This document shows, one piece after another, positions 47,301 through 53,300 of a stretch of DNA of 64,000 bases; the first letter of the stretch is position 1, and every line of letters begins with the position of its first letter. This stretch comes from Charina bottae. Taxonomy: Eukaryota > Chordata > Lepidosauria > Squamata > Charinaidae. A program made the position numbers and the translations under genes. Location: positions 37,774,929 through 37,838,928 of the forward strand of contig JALMGJ010000004.1 of the NCBI GenBank assembly GCA_023362775.1, in the 5' to 3' direction. The notes beneath the pieces were generated by a model. That model was not told the DNA's origin. It made no database searches and saw only the letters and a program-made list of their open reading frames with translations.

Positions 47301-50300
47301 AAGGAAATGTGCTTATTGCTTATTGCTCCAGCAATAAGGCTTGAGAAAAGGAGGAAAAACAGTGTGTGTTTTGCATTTTGCACGCCATTGGCTCCTGCCC
47401 GCAAACCCCGCCCCCTTCCACGCGATTGGCCCCCGCCCGCAAACCCCGCCCCTTCCACGCAATTGGCTCCCGCCCTCAAGCCCCGCCCCCTGGCCCTCGA
47501 GTGATGTTAGAAATGTTATAAATGTCAAAATGGCTCCTGGCATAAAAAAGTTTGCCGACCCCTGCTCTAGGATGACTTTACCTAATACCACACTCCTATG
47601 GGGTTCATTCCTAGAATTTGCACCTGCCTATTTGCAGGAGAGAAATGGGCAGCTCATGCGAATTACAATTAGGAGCCCAAAAGCTTGAGTGAAAGAGTTT
47701 TCTGTGACACAAATCTATTGAACAAACTAGAATTAGGTCAAATAGTTTCCATCAACTCTTCTTACGGAATACCTCTGCTTCTTGCTGCTTTTTCACATTT
47801 TCTTTTTTCAGAGCTAGACACTGCTGCTGGGCTTCTGCTTTTTCCAGAAGAATCACATCCAGCTTCTCTGTAAGAGCCTAATTTTGAGAAGAGAGAAAAA
47901 AGTTATGCATTATCTTCCAAAAACAGAGAGATATTGTACTTAATTCTATTTTAAAAAATAAATTATAAATAAATAAATAAAAATAAAATATTTTTTTTAT
48001 TTTAAAAGATATATAGCATTTTCCTTAAATTCTCTGGGGTTTTTTGCCAGTGAAAACACTACAACCTCTGTCATCTCCTGGAGTTATTGCTTGTTAGGCA
48101 TCATACCCAGACCTGTGAGATTTGTGGGGGGTGGGAAGAGAGTTATTCAGTATCATGATTTGATTGTCATGTTCTGATTGCATGAAAGCTATTCAGAAAG
48201 ATTTGTTTCAATGTTAATTACAGCAATGGTATTTCAATGAAATTCACCTGTAGACATTCTTCATAAATAAATGACATCTTATTTGGGGAAGGAGAACAGC
48301 TCTGTCATTGCCATTCAAGTGAGAAAACTAGCAAACACACAACTCATGGATACACATCCCACGGGCAACTTTGGTTATAGAAGATACTCATCATTACTCC
48401 CAAAATACTAAGTAAGCTTTCTGTTTCTTTCCAAATTCATCAATAAACTTCATATCTATTCTATCACATTGTTAGGAGAGAAGAGGCAAAATCAAGAAAG
48501 GAATGATAAAGGAACTTATAAATATTTTTATGGTTAGCCTTGTTAGGAGGAGACTACGGTAGAAGGTTTCACTTCTGTTTTTCAATTAGTGCAATTTTAA
48601 TCCTAAAAGGTAAAGGTTCCCCCCGCACATTTGTGCAGTTGTGTCCGACTCTAGGGGCCGGTGCTCATCTCCGTTTGTTAGCTGAAGAGCCAGCGTTGTC
48701 TGAAGACGCTTCCACGGTCATGTGGCCGCATGACACGCACGGAACGCTGTTACCTACCCACCGAAGTGGTACCTATTAATCTACTTGCATTTGCATGCTT
48801 TCGAATTGCTAGGTTGGCAAGAGCTGGAGCTAGTGCGGGAGCTCACTCCGTCACGCGGCGCTCGGGTCTCGAACCTCTGAACTTGCGATCTTCCGATCGA
48901 CAAGCCTGGCGTCTTACCCGCTGAGCCACCACGCCCCTTAATCCTACCTGAGCCTTAAATTGTGGTTCATCTGAGCCAAGCAAACCATGGTTAATTAAAC
49001 CATGCTTTAGTAAACCTTTTTCATTTTAGAGTTTGAATGCAAAACGTAACTGAGATTAAAGGAAAATGGAAAACAGATCCTCGTAGCTACGCTGGGGAGG
49101 GGAGAGGAAGGTGGGCATGAGACCAGGTTTCTGCATATAGTATTAAATTGCAATATAGTATTCCATATAGTATAGTTGCCGTTTGTCCTGGATCAGCCTC
49201 TGCCCCAGGGCCTCAGCGATGAGTCAGAAGACGAGCTGCCCCTGGCAAACCCCCAGGGGATTGAGCCAGGCGAGGCCCCAGACGCAGACACGGGCCCAGA
49301 CAATGACCCAGCACCGCAGGAGGCAGCAATACCTGAGGCTGCAGGAGAGCAAGCTGGGGATGGTGGTTTGACCCCACCCTCTAGCCAGCAGCCAGCAACC
49401 GAGCATACAGGGGAGCAAGCTGGGGATTGCGGTTTGTCCCCACCCTCTAGCCAGCAGCCAGCTGGATCCCATCAGCCTCCCAGCTCTCCTGAATCCCCCA
49501 AAGGGCAGAGGCGGAGGCGTGTGCGCCTCGCCTTAAAGGACAGAAGGAAAAGTGCTCGGCTGGCTGCTAGGGAGTTACGCAGAGGGCAGGGAGAGTCTTT
49601 GCAGGACCCAGAGGACAGCTTCTGAGCTCCTGATAAATCACCAACGACACAGTGAGGGATTTGTGGGAGCAACGTTGCACTTTGGCTTCGCAACCACTCT
49701 GGTATCCTGTTTCCTGCGTTCCTGACCCTGTTTGGACTATCTTACTCTGCCTGCTGGACCCCTGGACCTGACTTGGATTATCGTGGCTTGGACTTCTGGA
49801 ACCCTTGACCCGGTTTGGATTATTGACTACTCCTTTGCTTCACTACTCTGATTATTGGCACACGCTGGTTTCTCTCTCTCTCAGCCAGTCTCGCAAAGAA
49901 ACCTTGGGCTGCATTCCTTACCTCGGGCTGACTGCCAAGACTCTCCAATCTGTTCTGGAGGCGAGCCAGCACACCGTTATATCTTAGAACAGGTAAGACC
50001 TGCTTACTAGTTGTATGGTGAGTTGAGCAATTAAACTTAACAACTGCTTTCATTATTTCAACTTTGGTTTTTTTTAAAAAAGAATACATTTTTATACCAG
50101 ACATGAGGCTATCATAAACAATATAACTCTAAGGCAAAGAGCACAGAAGCTAAAAAGCAGTCCATTTTAAGAGAAATTCAAATTAAGGGATATTCACAAT
50201 CAACCAACAGCCTGTATTTTATCTCTAGGTAAATAATGCAAAAGACATAAAAAGTAGTGTGAGCTATATGACCTGAGCAATTATCATCCTCATTGGACCA

Positions 50301-53300
50301 AACAATGAATGTCTTGGGAATTAAATACCATTGCACCATATGTTATGCATTGTTATGGATTCATACCTGAATAATATCATCATTTCCTCCAGCCACAGAT
50401 GTTGTTTTTAGTTTCTCAATTTCATTTTCCAGTTCTAGAGAAAAATTATCATTTGAATATGAATCAATATCTTGTTATATTTGTATCTTATCTTTCCACA
50501 ATACCAAAATACAATCTATACAACCAATAGAGTTCAACATTATTAACAGGAACATGTCCAAATTAGACCAATATACATAGTTCTTCCAGGATGCTTTACA
50601 TCCTGAATGCTAATCCAAATTGTGGGGGTGGGGAGGAAGGATTGGCTGATTTTCTCCACAGTATCCTGCAATATGGCTTTTAAATAAATTTAAATTATTT
50701 TCAGTAAAGATACCTGCACATCTGGATTTCACTTTCTGTAAAAGCACCATTTGCTTCTTTGCAAATTTGATAAGATCTTCTCTGGGTAATGTGTCCAGCT
50801 ATAAAATCCATAAATGCAAATTAGAATGCATGCATGTTCAAATTTCATTTAATCACATAGATAACCATACAAAACATGAGATTTGGTTCTGCTCTTCAGC
50901 CAATACTTTTACTGCAGATGGCTATCCACTTCGGGACTCATAAGAAAGCATTGTAATACATGATGCCAACTTTTTGGTTTAATATCAGTGTAAAACACAT
51001 TTAGTCCCAGTAGACATGCAAGATGTGATCACCCTTTCAGAATAGTAATACTAAGTCTACTTAAGTCTTGAAAATTACAATAGACCTGCATATTCCTCCA
51101 CTGTATTGTTTCAAAATATTATTTTGGCCAATTAAATAAAGCAAGATAGATTGAAGAACTCCATAAAGCCAGTTTGGTCTAGTGGTTAAGGCAACGGGCT
51201 AGAAACCAGGAATCTGTGAGTTCTAGTCCCACCTTAGGCATGAAAGCCGGCTGGGTGATCTTGGGCCAGTCACTCTCTCTCAGCCCAACTCACCTCACAG
51301 GGTTGCTGTTGTTGGGGAAAATAGGAGGAGGAAGGAGTATTTGGTATGTTGGCCGCCTTGAGTTATTTATAAAAATAATAAAGGCGGGATAGAAAATAAA
51401 TAAATACATAAACAAGCACTGCTCTACTAGTCCAGTGACAAGAAACCTTCAGCCTCCAAGTAATTACTGAACTACCACAGACAACACTGTAATGAGGGAT
51501 GCTAAAAGTTGCAGCAACAAGATTCCTCATCAGGAAGAAAGACCCTTCGATCCAACCATTTCTCATAAACCCAAGTCTTGGTTTCACAGACTGAAGAACA
51601 ATATACTACCTGAATATTGAATACCTGACAACACTAATTTCTAACTGAATTTTCAGCAGTTTTTGAAATTATTGCAAAGAAAGTTAAGATGCAAAAAGGA
51701 CTTACAAGGAAAAAAAATACATACAAATATCTTCAGACATTTATAACCCTTTGACCTGCCAAACTGATTACACATAGAAGGAAGTTTAGATAGAATACCT
51801 GAACATTGTAAAGGCTATATTTTATTTTAATGAGATTATTGCATGAAAGACCAGTAAAAAAATAAAAAGAAGAACTTCAATTACTTTTCAGGGTATGATT
51901 GGAACATCTGTTTCCAAAAAAAAAACTATATCCATATTTACTTGCCAAATCAACTTGTTAATAACTGCAATGACTCTGCTTTTACATTTAAGGCAAAGTC
52001 AATGTTTACATTTGAAAATGAACCATTTTATTAAATCAGTCCTCTTGGAGTACTGTATCCCATTCTGAGCACCACTGTTAAAAAAAACACAGTGACAAAT
52101 CAGCAAATTCAGAGGATTACTACCGAGATGGTGAGTGTCAATCAAGCCATATGAAGAATGGTTAAAGGATCTGGGTATTTATTTATTATTTAAATTTATC
52201 CCCGTCCATCTCCCCGAATAGGTATCTTAGCTTACAGAAGAAGCAACTAATAGGAGATAAGATAGCAGTCTAAAAAAATCTGATGGCTTGTCATATAGAA
52301 GAGAGAGTGAATTTATTATCAATTGCCCCAGAGATCAGGTCCAGCTGGTTAAAACTACAAGGAAGCAGGTTCAGACTAGACATCAGGACAAATTTCCAGA
52401 CTGTATAAGCTATCAGCCAGTGAAACAGGCCGTGATACAAAATGGTGAGTTGTCCTTCATTAGAGGTCTTTAAACAGAGGCTACATAGTCACCTGTCAGA
52501 GATGCTCCATTGAATCACAATGCACAGAGTGGGGGGTGGGGGTGGAGTTAGTAATCTAGATCAGTGTTTCTCAACCTCGGCAACTTTAAGATGACTTCAA
52601 CTATCAGAATTCCCCAGCCAGCATACTGGCTGGGGAATTCTGGGAGTTGAAGTCCATATATCTTCAAGTTGCTGAAGTTGAGAAACACTGATCTAGATGA
52701 CCCTGATAGTAACATCCAACTCTATGATTATAAACATGCCACTCCATAGAGGCATTATTTTATTATTCCTACAAAAATGTTTGTAGAAATATTATTTACT
52801 TATTTATTTATATTTCAAATTTAGTCACCGCCCATCTCACTCAAAGATTACCTTTGATTTCCCTGTTGTGGCTGTGGAAGGAGAAGCTGCCATTTCTGGT
52901 CCATTATCTTGCAGCTAAGCAGAAATAAAGTTTTATATTGAAAAAAGCATGGCGTATCCGAATTTATTATTTGTTCTCCAATCATATACTTATTCCAAAA
53001 AGCAGCTGACAAAAAAAATAGCATTTAAAACAATACCATTATTAAACCAGCTAAAATAGTAATTAACATTTTAAAAATACAAAAAGGGATCTTAGCAATT
53101 CTGCATTATGGTTACCCCAAAATGATGCTTGCTAAGGCTATGTAATGCTTTGGATTTGATAAGAAGAGGTGAATGCAGGATCTATTTGTTGCTCATTAGA
53201 TCAGGTGTGTCTTTTTCTGGGACTGCATTGCTGCTGCAAGGTTTCTGCTTTAATGATAAAGGGGAGGGGCATTGGGAGCCAGTTTGGTCTAGTGGTTAGG

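Larger units (their letters stand above)
45913..47564. mobile_element. 1652-bp GC-rich hAT-type element in GCC2 intron 5
   Basis: Left end CAAGGGTCGG and right end CCGACCCCTG are inverted, with perfect CTCTAGGA duplications (45905-45912 and 47565-47572). The interior is CpG-rich. It holds a 90-bp-arm palindrome and a promoter-like tandem array. No transposase frame; ORFs on both strands are by-products of GC content and the palindrome. Confidence 0.85.
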
